Shown: positions 63,999-64,000 of the stretch, piece by piece
Layout of the letters: every line of letters starts with the position of its first letter
Numbering within the stretch: position 1 is the first letter of the stretch
Notes under the pieces: generated by a model
Told to the model about the DNA's origin: nothing
Seen by the model: the letters and a program-made list of their open reading frames with translations, nothing else
Databases searched by the model: none
Position numbers and translations under genes: made by a program
DNA from: Clostridium_AD frigoriphilum
Lineage (GTDB): Bacteria > Bacillota > Clostridia > Clostridiales > Clostridiaceae
DNA length: 64,000 nt
Reading direction: 5' to 3'
NCBI RefSeq assembly: GCF_036541405.1
Contig: NZ_JAZHFS010000020.1
Span: forward strand, 34,521 to 98,520

Positions 63999-64000
63999 TA

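Overview
The window is low-GC, strongly A+T-rich DNA with G-rich ribosome sites, frequent hairpin/T-run terminators and clostridial gene content: an agr-type peptide signalling locus, anaerobic lysine fermentation, acetoin/butanediol metabolism, and YesM/YesN plus GPH sugar systems. This points to a chromosome of Clostridium (sensu stricto) or a close relative. The species cannot be fixed from the sequence. Most genes are on the minus strand. No rRNA, tRNA, CRISPR array or complete insertion sequence was found.

Layout: 0-4 kb holds a partial diguanylate cyclase, an agr module (AgrD, AgrB, a truncated AgrC-like membrane protein, a DUF5317 protein) and an M20 peptidase with an abnormal start codon. 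4-9 kb holds single housekeeping or hypothetical genes (lipoprotein, acetyltransferase, DUF975 protein, RNase Z, PhnA/YjdM-like protein). 9-18 kb is a sugar-uptake locus: a lipoprotein binding protein and two permeases, divergent from a YesN/YesM two-component system, followed by a GH42 beta-galactosidase. Cre-like sites lie at both sugar promoters. 18.4-30.1 kb is a complete L-lysine to acetoacetate/3-aminobutyryl-CoA fermentation operon (kal, kce, atoD, atoA, kdd, kamA, kamB, kamC, kamD, kamE, lysP), preceded by a lysine riboswitch with a terminator.

30-35.4 kb is a rearranged stretch: an intact yitT, an MCP, gene fragments, a chimeric ORF and dispersed repeats. 35.4-49.7 kb is a glycoside-use region: GH35-like and GH43 enzymes, a GPH symporter, and a seven-gene operon that includes both subunits of a C-glycoside deglycosidase (xylose-isomerase-like alpha and DUF6379 beta) with two Gfo/Idh/MocA oxidoreductases, a second isomerase, a ROK kinase and a flavoprotein. 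An AraC-GH39 fusion protein lies upstream as the likely regulator. 49.8-51.7 kb is the fuller parent-like copy of the block found as a scar at 31.7-32.1 kb.

53.2-56.7 kb pairs a butanediol dehydrogenase with an AcoR-like sigma-54 activator, and a good -24/-12 promoter lies before the dehydrogenase. The rest (57-64 kb) holds glutamate decarboxylase, a small acetyltransferase, a lipoprotein, a tandem PilZ protein, an opine-dehydrogenase-family enzyme and a membrane protein. The window ends inside a strong inverted repeat.

The two most notable systems are the lysine riboswitch placed before a lysine-degrading operon and the C-deglycosylation operon with its fused regulator. The block with paired deletions gives an unusually readable record of local genome decay.
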